The notes under the pieces: model-generated
Database searches by the model: none
The model's input: the letters and a program-made list of their open reading frames with translations, nothing else
What the model was told of the DNA's origin: nothing
Made by a program: the position numbers and the translations under genes
Assembly (NCBI RefSeq): GCF_000633595.2
Contig: NZ_JIBU02000001.1
Location: 62,001-126,000, forward strand
From: Clostridium drakei
GTDB lineage: Bacteria > Bacillota > Clostridia > Clostridiales > Clostridiaceae
Reading direction: 5' to 3'
DNA: 64,000 nt
Shown here: positions 1 through 7,701 of the stretch, in pieces
How the letters are laid out: each line of letters begins with the position of its first letter
Numbering within the stretch: position 1 is the first letter of the stretch

Positions 1-1526
1 TGATTAAAGAGGATATAAAAGAAGAATTTAAAGGTACATTTTTGGAAAATGCGCCTATACATACAGTTTCTTCTAAAACAAAAGTTGGATTGGATTCATT
101 AATAAAGGATGTAGATGAACTTACAGAAGAAGTTGATGCAAAGGATACCCAAGGACATTTTAGACTTCCTGTGGATAGGGTTTTTTCAGTAAGTGGATTT
201 GGTACTATAGTAACAGGTACTGTGATTAGTGGAATGATCAAAGAAGGTGAAAACATAGAAATTTATCCTTCTAAGGAAGTATCAAAGGTAAGGGGAATTC
301 AAGTACATGATAAATCTGTAAAAACAGCAGAAGCAGGACAAAGATGTGCCATAAATATAGCTAATATAAAAACTAGTGCTGTAAAAAGAGGAGATGTAAT
401 TGCTGCTGCAAATTTAATGGAACCTTCCCTTATGATAGATTGTAAGCTGTACTATTTAAAAAGTGCATCCAGGCCTTTAGAAAATAGACAGAGGGTTAGA
501 GTTTATCATGGAACTAGTGAGATAATATGTAGAGTTGTGATATTGGATAAGGAAGAGTTAAACCAAGGAGAAGAAGCTTATGTTCAATTAAGATTGGAGA
601 AGCCTTTAACAGCTCAAAGAAATGATAGATTTGTAATAAGAAGTTATTCTCCAATGTATACCATAGGTGGTGGGTCTATAATAGATCCTTTAGCTAAAAA
701 AGCAAAAAGATTTGATAAAAAGTACTTGGAAGAGTTAAAAGTGAAAGAAAGCGGTAAAACTGAAAATATAATTGAAAACAATGTTAAAAAGTTAAGTGAT
801 CAGTATCCTAAGGCTTCTGATATACTTAAAGCTTTAGGAAAAAACGAAGAACAAATTGAAGAAAAGCTTCAGCTGCTTGTAAATGAAAATAAAATAGTGA
901 GATTTGATACAGGTGATAAAGCTGTATATGTTCATAAAGAATATATTAATAATAAAGTAAATAGCATGTGCGACTTACTAGAAGGATTTCACAAAGAAAA
1001 TCCTTTAAAATTGGGAATATCTAAAGAGGAAATAAAAAACAAAGTATTCAAAGGTATAAAACAAAAAATATATGATGAAGTACTAGAGTTATTTGTTAAG
1101 GATAATAAAATAAGCATACATGGCAGTTTTGTTTCATTAGCAGGTTTCACTATTAAATATACTAAAGATCAGAAAAATACAAGAGATAACATTATAAATG
1201 CATTTAAAGCTGCTAAATTTTCTCCACCTAAGTATGGTGAACTAGAAGAAAAACAAGAAGATAAGAAAAGCTTTAAAATGATATTTGATTCCTTATTAGA
1301 TGAAGGGACTATAGTTAAAGTATCAGAGGATTGCTTATTCTTGAAAGAGGATTATGATAAGGTTAAGGAACTTATAGTTAATTTCATAAATACCAATGGA
1401 AGTTTAACCTTAGCTCAGCTTAGAGACGAGCTTAATACAAGCAGAAAGTATGCTATGGCACTAATAGAACATTTTGATGGAATAAAATTGACCAAAAGAG
1501 TGGATGATAAGAGAGTACTTTATTAA
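1..1526 (+). CDS. selB: Selenocysteine-specific elongation factor SelB (5' end outside window)
   Basis: SelB is the GTPase that brings Sec-tRNA to UGA codons marked by a SECIS element. The reading frame is open from the first bases, so the gene enters from the left; the first possible start, a TTG at 42, is internal. The GTP-binding domain is therefore missing here. What is visible begins at the domain I/II border, with the translation-factor domain II segment FRLPVDRVFSVSGFGT (about residue 40 onward), then domain III, then a long charged C-terminal region of winged-helix repeats that binds the SECIS RNA. The tRNA-Sec gene lies about 340 bp downstream on the same strand, the usual pairing, which supports the call. 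Confidence 0.93.
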   Translation, partial: IKEDIKEEFKGTFLENAPIHTVSSKTKVGLDSLIKDVDELTEEVDAKDTQGHFRLPVDRVFSVSGFGTIVTGTVISGMIKEGENIEIYPSKEVSKVRGIQVHDKSVKTAEAGQRCAINIANIKTSAVKRGDVIAAANLMEPSLMIDCKLYYLKSASRPLENRQRVRVYHGTSEIICRVVILDKEELNQGEEAYVQLRLEKPLTAQRNDRFVIRSYSPMYTIGGGSIIDPLAKKAKRFDKKYLEELKVKESGKTENIIENNVKKLSDQYPKASDILKALGKNEEQIEEKLQLLVNENKIVRFDTGDKAVYVHKEYINNKVNSMCDLLEGFHKENPLKLGISKEEIKNKVFKGIKQKIYDEVLELFVKDNKISIHGSFVSLAGFTIKYTKDQKNTRDNIINAFKAAKFSPPKYGELEEKQEDKKSFKMIFDSLLDEGTIVKVSEDCLFLKEDYDKVKELIVNFINTNGSLTLAQLRDELNTSRKYAMALIEHFDGIKLTKRVDDKRVLY

Positions 1527-1702
1527 AGTTCGTTAAATTAAGAATTATAACTATACATTGTTTTTGTCAAAACAATTTTAATATTTTTTAAATAAAATTG
1601 TATTAACAGTCGTATAATTCATAATTATATGTTGATAAAATATGCAGTTTAAAAAATTTTGAAAAAATATGCTTAAAAAGTAACAAACTATGTTGAAAAA
1701 AG

Positions 1703-1731
1703 TTGACATAAACAGAATCTTAATTTATAAT
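1703..1731 (+). promoter_or_regulatory. Sigma-A promoter ahead of tRNA-Sec
   Basis: A perfect TTGACA (1703-1708) and TATAAT (1726-1731) are separated by 17 bp. Transcription should start near 1739 and run about 125 nt before the tRNA. That leader contains an ATTGCA/TGCAAT inverted repeat. The rest of the 1527-1864 gap holds nothing else I recognise. Confidence 0.75.
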
Positions 1732-1864
1732 AACTAAGTGTAATGGATTGCAGTGCTAACTATTAAGATTTTTAATACGTTGCAATTTCATTTAAAACTT
1801 TGTACAATATAACAAGTTTTGATTCATAGTTTTAACTATAGTGAATTAAATATGTTATTAATAA

Positions 1865-1961
1865 GGGAGTAGATAGGTGCTGGTGTGCCTGCCGGTCTTC
1901 AAAACCGTTCTGTCGTGCTAAGACCACGATAGGTGGGTTCGATTCCCACATATTCCCGCCA
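1865..1961 (+). tRNA. selC: tRNA-Sec (anticodon UCA)
   Basis: The anticodon arm is CGGT-CTTCAAA-ACCG, giving anticodon TCA, which reads UGA. The acceptor stem pairs GGGAGTA at 1865 with TATTCCC at 1951-1957, followed by G73 and an encoded CCA. The T arm is GTGGG-TTCGATT-CCCAC. The 94-nt body before CCA and the long variable arm fit selenocysteine tRNA. The 3' half is copied at 10935-10978, see the island finding. Confidence 0.95.
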
Positions 1962-1973
1962 ATTGAAAGGTAT

Positions 1974-2022
1974 AACCTCTAAGTGTGTAATATCAATGTG
2001 TTACATAGTTTAGAGGTTTTTG
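1974..2022 (+). terminator. Terminator after tRNA-Sec
   Basis: AACCTCTAA (1974-1982) pairs with TTAGAGGTT (2010-2018) and a T-rich tail follows. An inner GTAA/TTAC pairing extends the hairpin. If the island model is right, this terminator belongs to the incoming DNA. Confidence 0.7.
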
Positions 2023-2150
2023 TATTTCGGGAATTTTATTTCCCACATTATTTTCACACTATGGTTTTCCAAAAACGAATAATGGATAATATTACCTTTA
2101 TTCAAAATAACTGTAAAGAAGAAAGTAATTCCATTTGGCTAATTTCAGTA

Positions 2151-2505
2151 ATGCAATTCAAAAAAATATTATAAACTTTAGTAGTACTTTCAATTGTTGC
2201 TACTAGCAGTATAGCTTTTGAAAGTGTACAAGCTGCAGAAATTAATGTTGTGGTACAAATACTCAAAAGACAACATATGGCCAGAAAAGTTTAAAATCAA
2301 ATTCAACTAATTATTTTGTAATGATTCAACAAAAGCATATTATGTTGAATTGGCATTACGTGAACATAATGACGTTGGATTGGAATGCATTAATAATAGC
2401 GGAGTTCAGATTTTTAAATCAAATAGTACGGGTCTGGAAATTTATCGCTGCTCAAGTACCAGAGTATATTGCAGATTAATAAAATACACAGTAATATATA
2501 GTTAA
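2151..2505 (+). pseudogene. Decayed small secreted protein
   Basis: Three consecutive frames together read like one exported protein of about 115 residues. It starts MQFKKIL, hits an in-frame TAA, then continues TLVVLSIVATSSIAFESVQA, a typical signal peptide ending near an AxA-like cleavage site. After a frame change comes CGTNTQKTTYGQKSLKSNST, and after a second change a tail from TKAYYVELALREHND to a TAA at 2503, including two Cys. A terminator hairpin follows directly. One stop and two frameshifts make it a pseudogene. The family is not recognised and no strong ribosome binding site precedes the ATG. Confidence 0.5.
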
Positions 2506-2533
2506 AAGCACATCTATTTTGATGCGCTTTTAC
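2504..2533 (+). terminator. Terminator after the decayed secreted-protein gene
   Basis: AAAAGCACATC (2504-2513 region) pairs with GATGCGCTTTT (2521-2531) with one A/C mismatch. Between here and 2868 I see no further gene or recognisable site. Confidence 0.5.
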
Positions 2534-2868
2534 TGTGTAATAATAGAAAATTAATGTGTACACATTTGTATATATAAATAAGCATAAGTATGTATAAAAG
2601 TGACAGGCAAAATCTAAAGATATATAATCATTTCTAAAGGGGATGGTTATATTAAGTTGTAGTTGTAAATTATTATTCAAGTTGTCTTATGTTATGCTTA
2701 TAGTTGCTTAATTTGTCACATGAGAATAGTAGATATTTACTTAGATTATGTATTATTGAAAGAAAAATTGAAAGATAGTACATACTAATAAGCTTTAATT
2801 GGAAAGATTAGTAGTATAGTCTTAATAATATCAAAGATAATTAAAATAAATAAAATGGGGATATTAGT

Positions 2869-3732
2869 GTGAAAATTAATACAATATTTAACAAGCAAAA
2901 TATAAAGAATGCAATTTTTGTGATAATAGGATGTTTAATATCTGCGATAGGTGTAAACATGTTTTTAGTAAATGCAAAACTATTCAGTGGAGGTGTGTCA
3001 GGTTTAGCAATCTTAATACAGTATGCATTTAAGTTTCCAGCAGGATATACTGTATTACTAGCTAATATACCTTTACTTGTATTAAGTTATAAAAAATTAA
3101 ACAAAAGGTTTACTATATACAGCACACTTGGAACTGTCTCATTATCAGTATTCTTATTGTTGACTAAAAATTTAAGTAGTATTGTTACAATACAAGATGA
3201 CATTCTATTTTGTGTATATGGAGGTGTATTAACTGGTGTAGGAGCAGGATTGGCATATTCAAACCATGGTTCAGAGGGTGGCATGAACATTATAATAATA
3301 TTAGTTAAAAAGAAGTACGATAGTTTTGATGTGGGACAGTTGGGCTTTACTGTAAATTGCGTGATAGTATTTTTAGGAATGTTACTAAATGGAATACCTA
3401 TAGCATTATACACACTAATGAGCATGTATATAGCAGCCACTGTTACGGATAAGGTGATTCATGGTTTATCAAGAAAAAAGGTGCTGCTTATAATTACAGA
3501 CAAAGAGGATGAAGTTTGTGAGTATATAACAAATTCTAAGCACCACGGAGTTACCATCTTAAACGGTAAGGCGCTTACAGGCAAGGAAAGAAAAGTTATA
3601 TATTGTATAGTGCATGTATCAAGATTACCAGCGTTTAAGTATGCGGTACAGAAGATAGATGAAAATGCCTTGATTTCGATAATAGATGCTTCAGAAGTAG
3701 ATGGTAAAGGATTTAATTCAAATATTTTATAA
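2869..3732 (+). CDS. YitT family membrane protein
   Basis: This 287-residue protein has the YitT layout: about five or six hydrophobic segments over residues 10-200 (first one near ILVIIGCLISAIGVNMFLV-like sequence, with the conserved FSGGVSGLAIL loop after it), then a soluble DUF2179 domain over about residues 205-285 (HHGVTILNGKALTGKE). The start is GTG, preceded by a GGGG-containing ribosome binding site. The family is widespread in Firmicutes and its transport substrate is unknown. It sits alone inside the tRNA-Sec island, with a weak terminator-like hairpin after the stop. Confidence 0.85.
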   Translation: MKINTIFNKQNIKNAIFVIIGCLISAIGVNMFLVNAKLFSGGVSGLAILIQYAFKFPAGYTVLLANIPLLVLSYKKLNKRFTIYSTLGTVSLSVFLLLTKNLSSIVTIQDDILFCVYGGVLTGVGAGLAYSNHGSEGGMNIIIILVKKKYDSFDVGQLGFTVNCVIVFLGMLLNGIPIALYTLMSMYIAATVTDKVIHGLSRKKVLLIITDKEDEVCEYITNSKHHGVTILNGKALTGKERKVIYCIVHVSRLPAFKYAVQKIDENALISIIDASEVDGKGFNSNIL

Positions 3733-3921
3733 CAAGCAATGAAAAAGCTATACCTCTTGGCAATAGTTTTTTATGTCATATTGGAAAGATAAACCCTATT
3801 TATTGTAAAGTTACGATAGATAAACGTTCTCCTTATATTTATAACATAACTTTATCATAATAATTAATATATAAATTATAAGAACAGATAGAATAATATT
3901 AAGAAGAAAGAAGGTATATTT

Positions 3922-4122
3922 ATGAATTCACTCCAAAGTTTAAATTTTGATGCTAAGAGGTGTGGTGCGTGTATTTTTTGGCAAGGTGAAAGAATTATAT
4001 GCAAGTGTGAAGTAAAATATGATGAAAGTTCTGTAGGTAAATGTAATAATCCAGATTCTCCTGCTTATGGTCGTGGAATGCCAGTTGTTTTGAGCTGTTT
4101 TAGTAAAAAGGACATTAAATAA
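3922..4122 (+). CDS. Small Cys-rich protein, unknown
   Basis: A 66-residue protein preceded by an AAGAAGG ribosome binding site. It carries six cysteines: a CGAC pair at 14/17, a CKC pair at 27/29, then Cys41 and Cys59, plus a CNNPDSPAYGRG segment. The spacing suggests metal or Fe-S binding, or a disulfide-rich fold, but I do not recognise the family. There is no signal peptide or membrane segment. Confidence 0.6.
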   Translation: MNSLQSLNFDAKRCGACIFWQGERIICKCEVKYDESSVGKCNNPDSPAYGRGMPVVLSCFSKKDIK

Positions 4123-4221
4123 TTATATTATTTAATCTAGTATATTTTTTTGTAAAATACATTAGAAAATCAATATAACAAATTTATATCGAAAAATTAA
4201 AAAATGAAAATAAACTTTAAG

Positions 4222-4246
4222 GCACTCAACTATGGGTGTTTTTTAA
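4222..4246 (+). terminator. Terminator after the Cys-rich gene
   Basis: GCACTC (4222-4227) pairs with GGGTGT (4234-4239) through two G-U pairs, followed by a run of T. Confidence 0.5.
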
Positions 4247-4767
4247 ATTTAAATTAAATGGAGAAATATATTATAAAAAATATTAAATGTATTAAATGAA
4301 ATTAAAAATTAGGTATTATCATTTAAAACTGGTAATAAAGTATTATGTTACTGTGGAAGTTCAGGTTACAAAGAGGAAGGCATTTGTAATATATCCATTA
4401 GTCAATTAGTGGAAAATTATATTCTATTTAATGACTAAGTTTCACAGATTCATGATTATCAATATTATCAAAACATGTAAGCATTAAATCATTTAGTTTA
4501 TTAAGATCAGTATAGATCAATTTATGTAGCAAATTCTTTAAATGATAGATACTTCATAGTATTACAAATAGTTTTAGAAAATTTTGTACATTTTCTGCAT
4601 AAAAACATGAATGACCTTGCTTTTTATATTTATTGAAAAGTAATTATAAAGATAAAATGCAATAAATTGTAAATAAACTATTGATTTTGAAAATTGTTTT
4701 CATTATAATAAAATTAGCTAACAAGCATAAAAGATAATTGAGGGGAATGTTGTTTTAAAAGAAACTG

Positions 4768-4800
4768 TAGCAACAAAAATCGTTTCAATCTCTGTTGCTA
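4768..4800. repeat. Short element with TAGCAACA/TGTTGCTA ends (copy A)
   Basis: TAGCAACA (4768-4775) and TGTTGCTA (4793-4800) are perfect inverted ends around a 17-nt core that includes CAATCTC. It looks like an internally deleted relative of the element at 5143-5224. Confidence 0.55.
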
Positions 4801-4828
4801 ACGGATTGCAAAGAGCATTTATAATAAC

Positions 4829-5100
4829 GTATCCTTAAAGAAAATATAGTATGCATAAGTAGCTATTAATAGAATTTTTGATAGAGTATCCATGTATCCT
4901 TAACTGTATCCATAAAATACAGCATGGATACGGTTAAGGATACGGCTGAAAGTTAGTAAATATAAGGGATTAGCTGTAGCGTATCCTATATATCCTTATT
5001 ATTGTATAGAGATATGTGAAATATAGAAATACATATATATACATGATATATATATATGACCATATAAGTAAAACAAGCTATTAAGGATACTATGGATACA
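4829..5100. repeat. Cluster of GTATCCTTA / TAAGGATAC motifs with a 20-bp hairpin
   Basis: GTATCCTTAA occurs at 4829. A near-perfect inverted repeat has arms 4894-4913 and 4924-4943 (20 bp, one G-U pair, 10-nt loop). More TATCCT copies lie near 4980-5000, and a TTAAGGATACTATGGATACA copy at 5081-5100. No gene covers them. They could be a decayed mobile element, a protein-binding array or a transcript hairpin. Confidence 0.5.
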
Positions 5101-5142
5101 TTTGATAGAAGGAATTATCACAATTATATTTTTTAAATAGAG

Positions 5143-5224
5143 TAGCAACAACAACCGTTCCGATTTTTGTAAGTGGTCTGACCCCTTATAAAGATTGGAA
5201 GTTAGCTGACAATCTCTGTTGCTA
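5143..5224. repeat. 82-bp MITE-like element (copy B)
   Basis: It begins TAGCAACA and ends TGTTGCTA, the same ends as copy A. Its right part (GATTGGAAGTTAGCTGACAA at 5193 onward) recurs at 9883-9902 and, with one change, at 10908-10927. Size, terminal inverted repeats and multiple copies suggest a non-autonomous transposon. Confidence 0.55.
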
Positions 5225-5429
5225 ATATAATATATGTATATATTTGAGGTAATTAAAGAAGGAAAACTTACAAATTGATTGTGGTTAGCCTTCTTTTTTT
5301 GTTTTTATTTATAGTAGTATAATTAGAAAAGTAACAAATTTTAAATTACATATGCTAAGTTTTATCCGATAGATTTTATGACTATCTACGTTTATATAGA
5401 TGAAGGTACCTTTAGAAAGGATGTATAAG

Positions 5430-5975
5430 ATGATAAATAAAGACAATTTTATTGAAGGACTAAAGTGCAAAGATTTAAAAGCCCTAGATTATTTAGTGGA
5501 CAACTATTCTGATTTAGGATTAAAGGTTAGTTTTAGTGTTTTAAATAATAGAGAGCTTAGTGAAGAATGTACTAATGATGTTTTACTTAAGGCTTGGGAT
5601 AACATAGCTTTTTTTAAGGGAAGTAGTGAAGATTTTGGTAAATGGTTTGCAGTTATAACTAAAAGACAAGCAATAGATATACTAAGAAGAGAAAAAAGAC
5701 ATAGTAATAGCTTAGAATTAAAAGAAGATTTAGCTTATAGTACTTGTGATAATGTTTTTGAAGAAGTACATAAGAAGTTACAGGGAGAAGCTTTAAAGTC
5801 TAATCTAGAAATGCTAGATGAAAACAGTAAAGAAATAATTGTTAGACGTTATTTAAAAGAAGAGAGTTTAGATGAAATAAGCGCTAACTTAGGAATAAAT
5901 AAAAGTGCCATAAGCAATAGGCTTTTGAGAATTAGGAAAAAGCTAAAACATGTATTTATGGGAGGTAAATTATGA
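5430..5975 (+). CDS. ECF-type RNA polymerase sigma factor
   Basis: A 181-residue sigma-70 family protein. Region 2 spans about residues 10-85 (NDVLLKAWDNIAFF, then KRQAIDILRREKR) and region 4, the helix-turn-helix, about residues 125-175 (RYLKEESLDEISANLGINKS). I chose the ATG at 5430 because AAAGGA lies 8 bp upstream; an in-frame ATG at 5400 would add 10 residues without a good site. It overlaps the next gene by four bases (ATGA), so the two are translationally coupled. The partner is a membrane DUF4179 protein, the usual anti-sigma arrangement in clostridia. Confidence 0.85.
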   Translation: MINKDNFIEGLKCKDLKALDYLVDNYSDLGLKVSFSVLNNRELSEECTNDVLLKAWDNIAFFKGSSEDFGKWFAVITKRQAIDILRREKRHSNSLELKEDLAYSTCDNVFEEVHKKLQGEALKSNLEMLDENSKEIIVRRYLKEESLDEISANLGINKSAISNRLLRIRKKLKHVFMGGKL

Positions 5976-7294
5976 TGCAGAATGATTTTATGAATGTAGA
6001 TTTAGAACACGTAGATTTATCAGAATACAATTCTATAAAAATAAGTTTTTCCAAGGAAGAAAAAGAAAATATAAAAAAGAGTTTAAGAAAAAAGATTATA
6101 AAAAGAAAAAGTAAGTTAAAAAGAAGTGGTTTAGGAGCTATAGCAGCTTCAGTAGTAATAGCAACAGTGCTATTTTATAATGGAAGCAGTGTAGTAGCAA
6201 AGGTATTACCTGTATTTGATAAAATATATGTAGGTCTAGGATTTAAACCAGAGTATTTACCAAGTTCTGCTTACATAGGTAAGACTCATGAAGAGAATGG
6301 TGTAAAGGTTACTTTAGAAAATATTGTAGTAACAAAACATGTTATAAAGGTGGCTTTAAAGACAGAGTATGGTGATAAGTGGTCAAAATCAAAGAAACCT
6401 TTAGTGTTCTTTGGATATAAAATTAATGATAAAGTGTTAAAAACAGGTTCCTTTGGGGGTTCAAGAAGTATTGATGAAAATACAGAACTTAAGGTTCTTA
6501 ATTTTCCTGAAACAGATAAGGAGTATCCAAGTAAGTTAAACTTTAAAATAGAAGCTACTAGTGATGCTTTTAATAAACCATTAGTATGGGATATAAAGGG
6601 AGACTTTTCAAAAAACTTTAAGGAAGACATTGAGAAACAGGTAACTATGTCTAAGAATATAGGAATAAATATTAAGCATATTGAAGCCAATCCCTTTGGT
6701 GCTATTATTAGCAGTAACAAATGGATGGACGGTTTTTACCTCAAGATAGATAATAAGATTTATCCTATATTTGGAGGAGGAAGTGGAAAGAATGACAATT
6801 TTTATACCTTTGTAGAGAATATAAATTACAATACTATTAAAGATTGTAATAACATTTCAGTTGTAAAGCATACTAAAAAAGAAATAAAAGATGATATATT
6901 TAAGAATATGACAAAGGAAGAAAATATAGCGTACTGTGATAAATTAGAAAAAGAACTGGACGATGTTCCAAAAGAAGAAAAAAAAGGCGTAATTTATACA
7001 AAGAAAATCACATTTATAAATGGAAAGAAAGCTGAAATCTACAATGTAGAGAGAAAGAATGGAAAGCTTCATGTCTATATTAAAGGTGATGATAAAAAAC
7101 AGGTATTTAGTATGCTTTCACATTTATATACCAGCACAGGTATAGGAGTTCAAAGTATAGAGGACACTGGTGATGGATATTGCATAGAATTTGATGATAT
7201 ATCAAAGGATAAGGTAACAATTAAGATGGAGATTGGTATATTAGATTGTGATGGAGAGTATAGTGAAGAAGAGTCAAAGCTTACATTAAAATAG
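5972..7294 (+). CDS. DUF4179 membrane protein, probable anti-sigma factor
   Basis: A 440-residue protein. About 50 charged, Lys-rich residues at the N-terminus are followed by one membrane segment at about 50-70 (GLGAIAASVVIATVLFY) and a large outer domain with the DUF4179 signature (GKTHEENGVKVTLENIVV near residue 105). That matches membrane anti-sigma factors that hold a cognate ECF sigma until an outside signal. The ATG overlaps the sigma stop codon. Function is inferred from family and coupling; the signal is unknown. Confidence 0.75.
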   Translation: MMQNDFMNVDLEHVDLSEYNSIKISFSKEEKENIKKSLRKKIIKRKSKLKRSGLGAIAASVVIATVLFYNGSSVVAKVLPVFDKIYVGLGFKPEYLPSSAYIGKTHEENGVKVTLENIVVTKHVIKVALKTEYGDKWSKSKKPLVFFGYKINDKVLKTGSFGGSRSIDENTELKVLNFPETDKEYPSKLNFKIEATSDAFNKPLVWDIKGDFSKNFKEDIEKQVTMSKNIGINIKHIEANPFGAIISSNKWMDGFYLKIDNKIYPIFGGGSGKNDNFYTFVENINYNTIKDCNNISVVKHTKKEIKDDIFKNMTKEENIAYCDKLEKELDDVPKEEKKGVIYTKKITFINGKKAEIYNVERKNGKLHVYIKGDDKKQVFSMLSHLYTSTGIGVQSIEDTGDGYCIEFDDISKDKVTIKMEIGILDCDGEYSEEESKLTLK

Positions 7295-7701
7295 ATTTAA
7301 GTATTTTGTTATTATATAGGAATTTTCTGCTTTTGGCCTTTGATTAAATCAGTTTTATTCTCCTCAGGAGGTTATGGTTCCTTACCTAGTCTATGTTCTG
7401 ATTTTATAAATTATGGGTGAGCGAGTGAAAAACAATTTACTGAATTTTTGTTGTAGTAATATTACAAGTATACTATAATTTTCATATATACAGTTGAAAA
7501 TTGTAAGATAAAGTATAATAAAATGTAAAATAGGAGAGATACAAATGAAAACATTATGTACTTAATCAATATTAAATTTTCTTAAAAAGTATTTTAAACA
7601 ATCATGCAACAAAAAACTTGAAAAATCATAGCAATTGATATAGTTGCAAAAATTGGTGCAAGTAGTAAGTATTGGTAAACTGATTTATATTGGAGGAGAT
7701 T
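7295..7701. other. 407-bp gap before kup
   Basis: I see no riboswitch of the c-di-AMP (ydaO) type that often precedes potassium transporters. At 7545 a six-codon frame (MKTLCT, stop) follows an AGGAGAGA site and may be the start of a lost gene. Nothing else is supported. Confidence 0.4.

Larger units (their letters stand above)
4247..5399. other. 1.15-kb stretch without intact genes: repeats and a coding remnant
   Basis: No open frame looks real. At about 4325-4437 a frame reads NKVLCYCGSSGYKEEG, a short run resembling the end of a lost gene. From 4768 to 5224 the DNA is full of short repeats, listed separately. The last 170 bp before the sigma factor gene show nothing I can name. Confidence 0.5.

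Noticed and set aside
42-44. TTG at 42 as the start of selB
   Set aside because: The same frame is open to the window edge and the protein would lack its GTPase domain; the gene begins upstream of the window.
1983-2174. 63-residue frame after tRNA-Sec
   Set aside because: It begins inside the tRNA terminator, has no ribosome binding site, and its last seven codons belong to the decayed secreted protein instead.
4768-5224. CRISPR array
   Set aside because: Repeats are unequal, few and irregularly spaced, with inverted ends, and no cas genes are present anywhere in the window.
7295-7701. c-di-AMP (ydaO) riboswitch before kup
   Set aside because: The conserved GC-rich core of that aptamer is absent in this AT-rich gap.
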